This document shows, piece after piece, positions 1-5,981 of a DNA stretch of 9,080 bases (its first letter is position 1; every line of letters begins with the position of its first letter). Location: positions 1 to 9,080 of the forward strand of contig CAMWJY010000020.1 of NCBI GenBank assembly GCA_947174685.1, read 5' to 3'. Under the pieces are notes generated by a model. The model saw nothing but the letters and a program-made list of their open reading frames with translations, ran no database searches and was not told where the DNA came from. The position numbers and the translations under genes were made by a program. This stretch comes from an uncultured Mollicutes bacterium (GTDB taxonomy: Bacteria; Bacillota_I; Bacilli_A; Acholeplasmatales; Anaeroplasmataceae).

Positions 1-97
1 CTTTAGACTCTGCTCTAAGATATTCAACAGAAAATAATTGTTCAACATTTTTCTTTGATTGAATTTTTTCGAAAGTTAACACTTTAAATAGTTTCAT
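1..97 (-). CDS. N-terminal fragment of an unknown protein, runs off the window
   Basis: An ATG at 97-95 is preceded by a strong ribosome site (AGGAGG, rc of 105-110) with good spacing. It opens a frame of 32 codons that continues past base 1 without a stop. The visible start reads MKLFKVLTFEKIQSKK and continues to ...VEYLRAESK. It is lysine-rich and has no motif I recognise. The start overlaps the stop of the preceding gene by one base (TAATG), so the two are translationally coupled and belong to the same leftward operon. Function unknown. Confidence 0.75.
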   Translation of the reverse strand, partial: MKLFKVLTFEKIQSKKNVEQLFSVEYLRAESK

Positions 98-255
98 TAG
101 TTTTCCTCCTCTTTTTTCTTATAGAAGGGACAGCTTTTAACTGTTCCATCAGGATTTTTAAATCTTGTATCTGTTAAGCATCTACATAAATCATTCTTAT
201 TAGCAAAACAATCCTTTTTTGAATTTTGACACTTCATGAATGGTTTATTTGGCAT
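97..255 (-). CDS. Small Cys-rich protein (52 aa), possible metal-binding
   Basis: A 52-codon gene with an ATG at 255-253, AAGGAG ribosome site upstream (rc of 266-271), and a TAA that overlaps the next ATG. Five cysteines (C9, C16, C24, C26, C42) lie in a pattern beginning MKCQNSKKDCFA and ending CPFYKK. I recognise this layout (C-x6-C-F-A, a central C-x-C, then CPFYK near the end) from short conserved hypothetical proteins in mobile elements of gut Clostridia and Erysipelotrichia. The cysteines suggest zinc or another metal, but no function is established. Overlap-coupled to the genes on both sides in the operon sense: the following ATG shares its stop. Reality of the gene is well supported by the ribosome site and coupling; the role is unknown. 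Confidence 0.8.
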   Translation of the reverse strand: MPNKPFMKCQNSKKDCFANKNDLCRCLTDTRFKNPDGTVKSCPFYKKKEEEN

Positions 256-257
256 TG

Positions 258-455
258 TTAAATCTCTCCTTCCTGTAACACATGAACATACAAAACATCA
301 TCATCTATCCAATAATCATCAACCTGTAGATTCATGTCAACATCATTTTCCAGGTCATTCCTATCTCCTTCTATAAGAACAGATCCTTCTGTATTATGTA
401 TACTAAAATAAACATCTGCATTTGCATGCAATACTAGATCCTCTAACTTTAACAT
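258..455 (-). CDS. Small acidic unknown protein (65 aa), related to the N-terminus of the 1612-2115 product
   Basis: 65 residues, strongly acidic (run DDYWIDDD near the end). No catalytic motif. The pattern N-x-E-G-x-x-L-x-E-G around residues 21-30, followed by a V-D-x-x-x-I-D-D-x-x-L-Y-V stretch, resembles residues about 15-73 of the product of 1612-2115, so the two probably share a small beta-rich domain; this is by-eye similarity only. The start at 455 lies inside the end of the upstream membrane gene (7-nt overlap), with GAGGAAAATACTCC before the ATG. Two bases separate its stop from the start of the Cys-rich gene. Function unknown. Confidence 0.75.
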   Translation of the reverse strand: MLKLEDLVLHANADVYFSIHNTEGSVLIEGDRNDLENDVDMNLQVDDYWIDDDVLYVHVLQEGEI

Positions 456-697
456 GGAGTATTTTCCTCTATTGATTCTTTCTTAGCTGTATAACGCTCT
501 AAATAGACTATATATCCAATTAGCAAGCATAACAATATAACAGCAACACCCCAAAGCCATAAGACCTGATAAAAATCAAATATAAGTTGTAGGATAGCAA
601 ATAAGAGTACAGTAATAAAAGCAAGACCTTCGATTATATACAAAATAATCCCTCTTTTCCTACCTGCATTTTTTGCTAGTTCTTTTAAATGATTCAT
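449..697 (-). CDS. Small membrane protein, two predicted transmembrane helices (82 aa)
   Basis: Two hydrophobic segments, roughly residues 17-40 and 46-66, are separated by a short polar or aromatic turn (FDFYQ). The N-terminal tail is basic (KNAGRKRG) and the C-terminal tail is charged (ERYTAKKESIEEN). By the positive-inside rule both ends would be cytoplasmic. GGAGG lies 8 nt before the ATG (rc of 706-710), and the start overlaps the preceding stop as ATGA. The neighbour at 694-894 has the same two-helix layout, so the pair may act together, or be old duplicates. Small two-helix proteins in phage or element operons have varied roles; none can be assigned here. Confidence 0.8.
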   Translation of the reverse strand: MNHLKELAKNAGRKRGIILYIIEGLAFITVLLFAILQLIFDFYQVLWLWGVAVILLCLLIGYIVYLERYTAKKESIEENTPC

Positions 698-894
698 TCT
701 CTTTTCCTCCGAAAAAGTAATTTCATAATACTAAAAATCAATACTACTAATCCTGTAATTAGAAGTGGTGAAAAGACTATCCACCAGCTATAATTGATTA
801 CGCTGAAGAATCTAAGCACTATAAGAACTGTTTGGATAGCTCCTATAATTCCTGTGATAATCTTCCATATCCATTTTTTGATAATCTCTAACAT
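694..894 (-). CDS. Small membrane protein, two predicted transmembrane helices (66 aa)
   Basis: Hydrophobic segments at about residues 10-32 and 37-58 fill most of the protein. The tail LLFRRKRE is basic and should sit in the cytoplasm. An AGAGG ribosome site lies 7 nt before the ATG, itself within the end of the broken gene 888-1091 (overlap of 7 nt). Its stop overlaps the next membrane gene by ATGA. The layout matches the downstream 82-residue protein, suggesting a paired membrane module. It has no signal peptidase site and no recognised family. Function unknown. Confidence 0.8.
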   Translation of the reverse strand: MLEIIKKWIWKIITGIIGAIQTVLIVLRFFSVINYSWWIVFSPLLITGLVVLIFSIMKLLFRRKRE

Positions 895-1091
895 TCCTCT
901 ACCTCTTTGATATAATACCCAGGAGACAAGATTTCTTCATGCTGCTTCTGAGCTTTATCAATCATTTCCTGGATCTCTTTTGTTGCTTGATTTTCTGCTT
1001 CATCATAACTATCATAAACAATCCCCTAGCTTTCTTTGGAATCACTTAAAGCACCATCAATATCATAAATCACATATTTATATTTTTTCAT
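888..1091 (-). pseudogene. Small unknown gene interrupted by an in-frame amber codon
   Basis: Reading from the ATG at 1091-1089 gives 21 codons (MKKYKYVIYDIDGALSDSKES), then TAG at 1028-1026. The same frame then stays open for 45 more codons (GIVYDSYDEAENQATKE... to ...IKEVEEC) to a TAG at 890-888. The second half continues in the same compositional style (acidic, ordered helix), so the whole would be a 67-residue protein. TGG (Trp) to TAG is the simplest single change. Other genes in the window use TAG as a normal stop (integrase, 6870-7058, 3924-4778), so amber recoding is unlikely in general. An AAGGAG lies upstream (rc of 1103-1108), somewhat far from the ATG. Could be a sequencing error, a real null allele, or a 21-residue peptide. 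Confidence 0.6.
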
Positions 1092-1114
1092 CCACTAACA
1101 GCTCCTTACGTATT

Positions 1115-1209
1115 TGTATTACATTTGCCTTTAGAAAGATGTAATACATATTTCGAATTTTGTATTACAATTCCTGATTTGTAATACAAACAGATCTATT
1201 TGCATTACA
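1115..1209. repeat. Array of five TGTATTACA sites in alternating orientation
   Basis: TGTATTACA occurs at 1115-1123, its reverse complement TGTAATACA at 1140-1148, TGTATTACA at 1161-1169, TGTAATACA at 1180-1188 and a one-mismatch copy TGCATTACA at 1201-1209. Start-to-start steps are 25, 21, 19 and 21 bp, close to two helical turns, so bound proteins would sit on one face of the DNA. The array fills the only real gap in the leftward operon and ends exactly at the stop codon of the ribbon-helix-helix gene. Ribbon-helix-helix proteins such as Omega, ParG and ParR are known to bind arrays of short direct and inverted repeats as operators or partition sites. That this protein binds this array is inference. 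Confidence 0.8.
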
Positions 1210-1440
1210 TTAATATTTTATATAGTGTTTTTTAAGTAACTCTTTTTTCTCCTCATCAGGCATTTCATACACAGCTTCTATTAAGCATCTTAACATCTTT
1301 GAATTAGTTGTTGGAAGCAAGAAAGGAAGCCCCATATCTAGAAGATTCCTTTCTTGTGTTTTACATAAAGAATCTAACTTATATTTGGCGTCCTCATCTA
1401 TTCTAAGTGATATGGTAATGTCTTTATTATACCTTCCCAT
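1210..1440 (-). CDS. Probable ribbon-helix-helix DNA-binding protein (76 aa)
   Basis: Residues 7-14 (DITISLRI) form a beta-strand with alternating polar and hydrophobic residues, followed by a helix (DEDAKYKLDSLCKTQ). A second helix spans about residues 46-59 (NSKMLRCLIEAVYE). This is the strand-helix-helix order of MetJ/Arc-type repressors, which dimerise and read DNA with the strand. The stretch between helices (residues 29-46) is longer than usual for the fold, so the call is not certain. Starts inside the upstream gene (14-nt overlap) with AAAGGTG before the ATG. The five-site repeat array begins at the base after its stop, which makes this protein the obvious candidate to bind it. It may autoregulate the operon or act in segregation; no ParA-type ATPase is visible in the window. 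Confidence 0.65.
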   Translation of the reverse strand: MGRYNKDITISLRIDEDAKYKLDSLCKTQERNLLDMGLPFLLPTTNSKMLRCLIEAVYEMPDEEKKELLKKHYIKY

Positions 1441-1612
1441 TTTCTAGCACCTTTCTTTTGTACTTTTCAAATAGCTCTGGATGAAGTCTTTTATTGAATC
1501 CACATATTATAACTTCATTAGCTTTCCTAGATGATTTAGGGTTCACACTTCTAGGAGCTTCGATTACCTCAAGCACGTAAACTATATCTCCATTTACAAT
1601 TAACTTCATCAT
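1427..1612 (-). CDS. Small basic unknown protein (61 aa)
   Basis: Starts MMKLIVNGDIVYVLEV, probably two beta-strands, then a basic centre (NPKSSRKANEV) and a basic helix (HPELFEKYKRKVLENGK). No known motif. The ATG overlaps the preceding stop as TAATG. There is no good ribosome site of its own (only a distant AGGGAA), so it is probably translated by coupling to the zinc-ribbon gene. Either of two adjacent ATGs (1612 or 1609) could be used. The 3' end overlaps the ribbon-helix-helix gene by 14 nt, suggesting coordinated expression with that regulator. Function unknown. Confidence 0.65.
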   Translation of the reverse strand: MMKLIVNGDIVYVLEVIEAPRSVNPKSSRKANEVIICGFNKRLHPELFEKYKRKVLENGKV

Positions 1613-2115
1613 TATTCATTTAAACCATTCCCTATGGCTTCATCTCGAACATCTGCATATCTATCAATATGACCACAAGGGTTATCCCATCCATCACAAA
1701 TCATCCAAAGACTTCCATCCCATGATCTCACATTTTTTATTTGCCCTCTAGGCTTACCACAAATTGGACAAAACCAATTTAGTAGTACCTTTGCTCTGTG
1801 GATTCCTTCATGTCTTTCACATGCAGGAATGTTTACTTCTTTGATATCTGGATTTTCAAGAAGATTTTTCCTCAGATTTCTTTTATATTGTTCTTCCTCA
1901 TCTAAAACCAAAATATGCATTTGACCATTGCTTATGAACCAGCCTTCTACATCCCTATCCAAAAAACTTCCCTCTTCTAACAACTCATCTTTGTTTACGT
2001 TTGTTCCCTGTAAACCCCAATGCTTACCTTCAGAAAGAAATTTCCCCTCCAGATTAAGAATAACATAAGAATCAGATGCACTTAAATTATAATTTATTAA
2101 TTCTCTTGCTGTCAT
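1612..2115 (-). CDS. Unknown protein with a C-terminal zinc ribbon (167 aa)
   Basis: Residues 1-75 form a probable beta-rich domain resembling the product of 258-455. Residues 76-100 are a charged helix. Residues 116-149 contain a zinc-ribbon pattern: C116-P-I-C119, then about twenty residues with conserved-looking tryptophans, then C140 and C147-G-H149. An additional C99-x2-H102 pair lies just before. Such treble-clef or ribbon modules bind nucleic acid or protein. An AGGAG lies 7 nt before the ATG. It follows the 2128-2391 gene by 12 nt and is stop-start coupled to the next gene. The family is not recognised; a nucleic acid-binding accessory role is only a guess. Confidence 0.75.
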   Translation of the reverse strand: MTARELINYNLSASDSYVILNLEGKFLSEGKHWGLQGTNVNKDELLEEGSFLDRDVEGWFISNGQMHILVLDEEEQYKRNLRKNLLENPDIKEVNIPACERHEGIHRAKVLLNWFCPICGKPRGQIKNVRSWDGSLWMICDGWDNPCGHIDRYADVRDEAIGNGLNE

Positions 2116-2127
2116 TTCTAATCTCCT

Positions 2128-2391
2128 CTAAAAATAAAATACCAAGGTTGTTATTTCATATCCGTTTGAAACAAATCGAATTGAAATGCCTCCAACATCT
2201 CCCATATATGTATCTGGAGATTGCTTTACCTCTCTATGGAAAATTGCTTGAAGATCCTTATATGCATCTTTTGCAAAAACTGCTTGCTGTTCCTTTGGAG
2301 TTAACAATTTAAAGAGCTCATCTATATTAGAAGCTTTGCCTCTTTTGTCATCTCCCATCGGAGTGTCAACTAATATGTGATAATATGCCAT
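2128..2391 (-). CDS. Unknown protein (87 aa)
   Basis: The start at 2391 (MAYYHILVDTPMGDDK) is preferred. The longer option at 2403 would place its ATG directly against the GAGGAGG with no spacer, whereas the 2391 ATG sits 12 nt after it and follows the upstream TAA by one base. The product mixes a beta-strand start, a helical middle (LFKLLTPKEQQAVFAKDAYKDLQAIF) and a hydrophobic beta end (GYEITTLVFYF). No catalytic motif or membrane segment. It lies directly after the Spo11-like gene with tight coupling, so it may be an accessory partner of that protein. This is inference from position only. Confidence 0.7.
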   Translation of the reverse strand: MAYYHILVDTPMGDDKRGKASNIDELFKLLTPKEQQAVFAKDAYKDLQAIFHREVKQSPDTYMGDVGGISIRFVSNGYEITTLVFYF

Positions 2392-2392
2392 A

Positions 2393-3283
2393 TTATTCTT
2401 CATCCTCCTCTAACTTTTTGATAAATTCATAAAGCTTATTTTTTTCTTCTTGCTCTTTTTCCTTAGCGTCCTCGTATAGATCTATATCCGTAAGATTAGT
2501 AACAGCTTCAATAATAAGCTGTTCTATTACACGTGGTTCTAAGGCATCTAGCTCCCAACAGTCATAACCATACTTTTCAATATATCCTGTAGCTCTGGAA
2601 TCCGTTAGTTTAGTTGGATTTGTTGGTGGATTATATAGTTCGATTTGTTCCCATGTCAATGCAATCCTATCCACTCTTACATCAGCACCAAAGAGATCCA
2701 TTCTCTCCTGGATATCTCTTGTCATATCGATACCTGAAGGATCGTGATCTCCTAAATGTATGATGAAGGCTTCATACTTGCCTTCATTGTTTAACTGGTT
2801 CTTAATTCTACGTGCTGCCTCATACATTTCACTTTGTGATACATAACCTCTGCAACTAAAGCATGGAACATCAAGCTTGCTACAGACATCCTCAACAATA
2901 CTGATAAGAGCATCTTTTTCTACCCATACTTCAATATAGATTCCTTGAGTGGCTCTCTTATCTATCTCATATTGATTTGCTGCAGCTTGTAAAATATCCT
3001 TTGGACTATTCCAATGAGTATTCTTTCGAAGGTGTCTTGTTCTATCTACGATAGCATTCCAATCAATTAATCCTGCCAGTCTTGCTTCAGAGATTAGATT
3101 TCCTACGTTCTTATAGCTGCGCTCATTATTAGGAATGAAACCTCTAGCTACAAGCTGATAATATACCTGTCTAAGCGTTAGCTCATAGCCTTGTTCCTGA
3201 TACTCTTCGATAATACGATTGATTTTATAAATCAAAGCTAAGTTATCTGGTCTAAACTTCTTTTCCACGAAACACTGTTTCAT
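2393..3283 (-). CDS. Spo11/topoisomerase VI subunit A-like protein with Toprim domain (296 aa)
   Basis: Three signatures of the Spo11/TopVIA fold occur in order. Residues 35-48 (LTLRQVYYQLVARG) match the winged-helix motif R-x-I/V-Y-Y that carries the DNA-cleaving tyrosine; Y42 is the best candidate. Residues 116-125 (YIEVWVEKDA) match the first Toprim motif with E122, and LGDHDPSG (178-184) matches the Toprim DxD motif with D179 and D181. C144-R-G-Y resembles the GKGYP-type stretch between them. At 296 residues it is shorter than TopVIA or Spo11 (about 350-390). Known relatives are free-standing 'mini-A' proteins of archaea and mobile elements and the JetD subunit of Wadjet. No B-subunit ATPase is in the window. 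The C-terminus is a highly charged helix (EDAKEKEQEEKNK). AAAGGAAG precedes the ATG. Likely acts on DNA; substrate and biology unknown. Confidence 0.75.
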   Translation of the reverse strand: MKQCFVEKKFRPDNLALIYKINRIIEEYQEQGYELTLRQVYYQLVARGFIPNNERSYKNVGNLISEARLAGLIDWNAIVDRTRHLRKNTHWNSPKDILQAAANQYEIDKRATQGIYIEVWVEKDALISIVEDVCSKLDVPCFSCRGYVSQSEMYEAARRIKNQLNNEGKYEAFIIHLGDHDPSGIDMTRDIQERMDLFGADVRVDRIALTWEQIELYNPPTNPTKLTDSRATGYIEKYGYDCWELDALEPRVIEQLIIEAVTNLTDIDLYEDAKEKEQEEKNKLYEFIKKLEEDEE

Positions 3284-3286
3284 GTG

Positions 3287-3910
3287 CTACTTCCTTTCTA
3301 AAAAGGAACTTAATAACTCATCCCAATCTTCATACTCTGATTCATTCTCTAAATAGTCTTCTTCATCTACTTCAATTCCAGAGTTTCTATAAATTAAAAC
3401 TTCAAGTGTGGTTTTTTCCTCATTGAAATGATATTTTATAGTTGCATCATACGGAGTATTCAAACCATTAATTACATCACCATAAACATCAACAATATCA
3501 TCCTCATACTCTTCTAATGTCCCTTTGAAGCTATATTCATCATCCATTTCACAAAGTGTCTTGTCAATGCCATCCACCTTGATAGCTTCATAAAATTCAA
3601 TATCAATTTGTATTTCAATTCCAAGTTCTTTTTGAAGATGCTCTACTACATCTCTAAACTTAGTACCATTAGAAAGATTCTTTAAATACGATTTTGCGTT
3701 AAAAGTTGTCATTTTCTTATCTCCCATCTCTTTTAATTCACTCCATATGTTTTTAAGGACTATTGACATATTTTGCAATGATTCAGATGCTTCTGCAAAC
3801 TTATGCCTTTCTTTATCATCTTTGGAAGCAAATGATATTTTCAATAAATCTCCTGCAATTATGTATATTCCCAATGAATACTTATCTATTTTTTCAATTA
3901 TTTTTTCCAT
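3287..3910 (-). CDS. Unknown acidic protein (207 aa), possibly two joined domains
   Basis: Residues 1-66 form a helical domain (starting MEKIIEKIDKYSLGIY). Residues 67-207 start MTTFNAKSYLKNLSNG and form an acidic alpha/beta domain whose tail is very acidic (DEEDYLENESEYEDWDELL). An internal ATG at 3712-3710 has GGGAG upstream, so the second part may also be made alone. The main start at 3910 has AGGGAG about 10 nt upstream and follows the preceding stop by 13 nt. The gene ends 3 nt before the Spo11-like gene. The acidic tail could mimic DNA or bind a basic partner. No family recognised. Confidence 0.75.
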   Translation of the reverse strand: MEKIIEKIDKYSLGIYIIAGDLLKISFASKDDKERHKFAEASESLQNMSIVLKNIWSELKEMGDKKMTTFNAKSYLKNLSNGTKFRDVVEHLQKELGIEIQIDIEFYEAIKVDGIDKTLCEMDDEYSFKGTLEEYEDDIVDVYGDVINGLNTPYDATIKYHFNEEKTTLEVLIYRNSGIEVDEEDYLENESEYEDWDELLSSFLERK

Positions 3911-3923
3911 CTGGTTACACTCC

Positions 3924-4778
3924 CTATAATGCCTGTAGCTGTTTCAAGATGTTCTGCAGTTTGGATGATGAAGCATTTCTGTCCATTGCAGTACGTAATA
4001 TTTGATTCATAATAGGATTCTCTGTAGCAAATTCAACAAGATCAGGAGCTAGCTTTTTCCTTTTGATACAATCTTTATCAACCCATTCATACATTTCTTT
4101 TACTTCTGCTTCAGACAATTCTAGTATTCGAATCAATCCATCATAGAAGCTTTGCTTTTTTCCTAAAAGGCTTCTAAATCCATTTTCCGTATGTCTATAA
4201 GTTGTAAACGGCATATCAAGTAAAGAAGCCATATCTCTTAAACTATAGCCTTTATCTAATCTCCTAGACCTGATAAAAGACCCAAAAGAATCTACTTCAA
4301 TAGATTCTTTTACAATCTCAACTATAGGTTCTTCAGAAACTACTTGTTCTGGAGCTTCATCCTTTTTATCCTGGTAAGTTGCTAAAGTTCTTTTGATTTC
4401 TTTAGTACTAATATTATCTACATCATGTTGCTCCACAAAATACCTGGCTTCTTCTTCAGGAAGCTTAGCAAGTAGCTCTAATTTAGTTACACCTATCTTT
4501 CCTGTAGAAATGAAAAAGTCTTTTGAAAAGCTCTCATATAATTTCAAATATGTGTACGCTTGACTTTTTGCAATTCCTAAGGTTGATTTAGTGTATTCCT
4601 CAAATGATGAAAATCCTTCACCTTCATAATCTTTGCTTTCATGCATATCATGAAACTCTTTAAGAAAATCATACAACGCAAGCCCAACCTTTGCTCCTGC
4701 TTGAATGAGTCTGGTTTGGCGTGCTTGATATCTTATATGTCGTTCTTCAGGACTAATAACTACTTCATACTTACTCAT
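3924..4778 (-). CDS. Two-domain DNA-binding protein, C-terminal XRE helix-turn-helix (284 aa)
   Basis: Residues 25-105 form a helical domain with a KorB/ParB-like recognition look (LGIAKSQAYTYLKLYESF, 67-84). Residues 140-162 are an acidic linker. Residues 165-228 are an XRE/Cro-type domain (FGSFIRSRRLDKGYSLRDMA, then LLDMPFTTYRHTENG as the recognition helix). The final 50 residues include APDLVEFATENP, a pattern seen after some XRE domains. It probably binds DNA as a dimer at two kinds of site and could regulate this operon or work in partition or replication. GGAGG lies 7 nt before the ATG, which overlaps the upstream stop by 8 nt. The exact family is not identified. Note that the opposite-strand frames here are shadows. 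Confidence 0.7.
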   Translation of the reverse strand: MSKYEVVISPEERHIRYQARQTRLIQAGAKVGLALYDFLKEFHDMHESKDYEGEGFSSFEEYTKSTLGIAKSQAYTYLKLYESFSKDFFISTGKIGVTKLELLAKLPEEEARYFVEQHDVDNISTKEIKRTLATYQDKKDEAPEQVVSEEPIVEIVKESIEVDSFGSFIRSRRLDKGYSLRDMASLLDMPFTTYRHTENGFRSLLGKKQSFYDGLIRILELSEAEVKEMYEWVDKDCIKRKKLAPDLVEFATENPIMNQILRTAMDRNASSSKLQNILKQLQAL

Positions 4779-5406
4779 GAGTAACCTCCATAAGCTTTTC
4801 TAGTTTCTTATATAGTGCTTCTAGAAAGATACACTCTGGATCTTCCTTAGGATTTAACCCTGCTTTAATCTCTCTTTTCTTTTTGTTGACAAAGCTTGAA
4901 CTCATAAATGCAGATGTCATATTGAAGTATTGTATATATGGAAAGTCAATAACATCTGAAGAAAGTTTTACATATGGAGTAAAGTATGAGTCTTTCAAAA
5001 AAGAAAAACCTTCATCTTTAAAATAGTCATTCATTTCATCTAACATATCACAGATTTCTTTTAAAGCTTGAATAAGTACTTTTCTTTCATCTGCAGTAAA
5101 AGGATCCATAAGCTTCAATGCATACTTTTCAGTTTCTTCATCAGCAATACCTAAAAATATATGTTGTGGCATTCTTTCTTCTTTACCAGATTTACAGAAC
5201 TTACCATAGCATGCATTCCCACTTGCGATTGGATTACAACCATCTCCACCTTCTAAATAAAAAAGCTGATTATCTGCAGTTTTTTCTACATCAAATATAT
5301 CTAATGCTTCTGCAGCAATGATTGCAATACAATCTACATTTGAATCCTCAGATTCATCATACATAGTTCTGCAGCAATTCTTCTCAGTAAAAAAATCATT
5401 CTTCAT
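4771..5406 (-). CDS. Unknown protein (211 aa) with Cys-rich N-terminal third
   Basis: The N-terminal third carries cysteines at 11, 12, 26, 57, 66 and 71, including GCNPIASGNACYGKFC, which could bind metal or form a small knot. The rest is helical and acidic (LIQALKEICDMLDEMNDYFK), then mixed, ending in a basic helix (FVNKKKREIKAG) and LEALYKKLEKLMEVTHE. No membrane segment and no enzyme motif that I recognise. The start at 5406 overlaps the upstream gene by 11 nt, with GAGG 9 nt upstream. Second gene of the leftward operon and directly before the two-domain DNA-binding protein. Function unknown. Confidence 0.75.
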   Translation of the reverse strand: MKNDFFTEKNCCRTMYDESEDSNVDCIAIIAAEALDIFDVEKTADNQLFYLEGGDGCNPIASGNACYGKFCKSGKEERMPQHIFLGIADEETEKYALKLMDPFTADERKVLIQALKEICDMLDEMNDYFKDEGFSFLKDSYFTPYVKLSSDVIDFPYIQYFNMTSAFMSSSFVNKKKREIKAGLNPKEDPECIFLEALYKKLEKLMEVTHE

Positions 5407-5689
5407 CTTTCTTTGCCTCGATTCTTCCAGTTAATATCTTCACACATGCAATTCCCACACGTTCAGCATTTACTGGAACTGATCTTGTAGCCAATTCAAG
5501 CAAATCAAATGTGTTACCTCTTGAATAGACAGGGACTAGTTCTTCTCCAGCCTCTTTGATGCTAAAGCACATAAATACTGCATCAATTTTTTCTGCGTTC
5601 TGTAAAACCTTTGAAATATCCTTGAAAATAGAATCAAGAGTGATTTCAGCTTCACTTGCAATAATTGTTTCTTTTGTTACTTTGTTCAT
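5396..5689 (-). CDS. First gene of the leftward operon, unknown protein (97 aa)
   Basis: A 97-residue protein: a helical N-terminus (ASEAEITLDSIFKDISKVLQ), a beta-strand (DAVFMCFSI), and a second strand-helix part (RVGIACVKILTGRIEAK). Soluble and acidic. AAGGGG lies upstream of the ATG at a suitable distance (rc of 5699-5704). It is the first frame after the structured 5690-5920 leader, so its expression would respond first to any leader control. No family recognised; early genes in this position are often regulators or anti-host factors, but nothing in the protein shows that. Confidence 0.75.
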   Translation of the reverse strand: MNKVTKETIIASEAEITLDSIFKDISKVLQNAEKIDAVFMCFSIKEAGEELVPVYSRGNTFDLLELATRSVPVNAERVGIACVKILTGRIEAKKDEE

Positions 5690-5728
5690 TTTTTGTTCCC
5701 CTTTTTAAATTATTTTTTGAAGCTTAAT

Positions 5729-5920
5729 AAGCTTCTATCTGGCAAACATCCATGAGTAAATTGGGAGATAATATATAGTGCAGATGTTTACCAGGTAGAA
5801 GCTTGTCCTCATATGAGGGCTTGCTTATGCTTTTAGCACTGGTCAAGGCTGGAGAAATATAGAAACAGAAAACGTTCCTTGACCAGTTCTAGAAGCATGC
5901 CTCCTTCATGGAGGCTTGCT
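5729..5920. repeat. Tandem pair of ~96-bp units, each a large and a small hairpin
   Basis: Unit 1: arms at 5729-5750 and 5783-5804 pair over 20 of 22 positions around a 32-nt loop, followed by a small hairpin centred on CCTCATATGAGG (5807-5818). Unit 2: arms at 5827-5848 and 5877-5898 pair over 20 of 22 around a 28-nt loop, followed by a small hairpin with GCCTCC and GGAGGC (5899-5904 and 5910-5915 approximately). The large hairpins differ in sequence but have the same size and 96-97-bp step. The junction AGAAGC-TTG/ATG-...CCTC...GAGG...CTTGC is shared by both units, which argues for an old duplication with preserved structure. If the leftward promoter at 5926-5953 is used, all four hairpins lie in the 5' leader of the large operon. 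Confidence 0.75.
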
Positions 5921-5925
5921 AGGAA

Positions 5926-5953
5926 TTAATAATTTAAATTTTTCATTTGACAA
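5926..5953 (-). promoter_or_regulatory. Candidate leftward promoter of the large operon
   Basis: On the minus strand TTGTCA (5953-5948) is followed after 16 nt by TATTAA (5931-5926). The match is moderate. Its -35 box is the complement of the rightward promoter's -35, so the two promoters are divergent and overlap. Transcription would start near 5919 and give a leader of about 230 nt before the first gene. No better leftward promoter is seen between here and 5689. Confidence 0.45.
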
Positions 5954-5975
5954 TTATTATGCAGTGTGCTAGAAT
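5947..5975 (+). promoter_or_regulatory. Strong rightward promoter with extended -10
   Basis: TTGACA (5947-5952, perfect -35), a 17-nt spacer, and TAGAAT (5970-5975, five of six) preceded by TGC, the extended -10. Transcription would start near 5982. The initially transcribed bases contain TGTAAGAAT (5981-5989), the same half-site as the repressor operator at 7255-7273, so the XRE repressor may act here. Confidence 0.75.
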
Positions 5976-5981
5976 AATCGT

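Noticed and set aside
888..1091. General amber (TAG) recoding as in some gut phages.
   Set aside because: Several intact genes here end in TAG with a new gene, terminator or hairpin directly after, so TAG works as a normal stop.
2076..2312. Plus-strand frame of 78 codons.
   Set aside because: It lies opposite two well-supported minus-strand genes and has no ribosome site or protein-like composition.
3747..4005. Two overlapping plus-strand frames.
   Set aside because: They are antisense to the 3287-3910 and 3924-4778 genes, which have ribosome sites and recognisable domains.
5118..5321. Plus-strand frame of 67 codons.
   Set aside because: Antisense shadow of the 4771-5406 gene, rich in His, Leu and Tyr as such shadows are.
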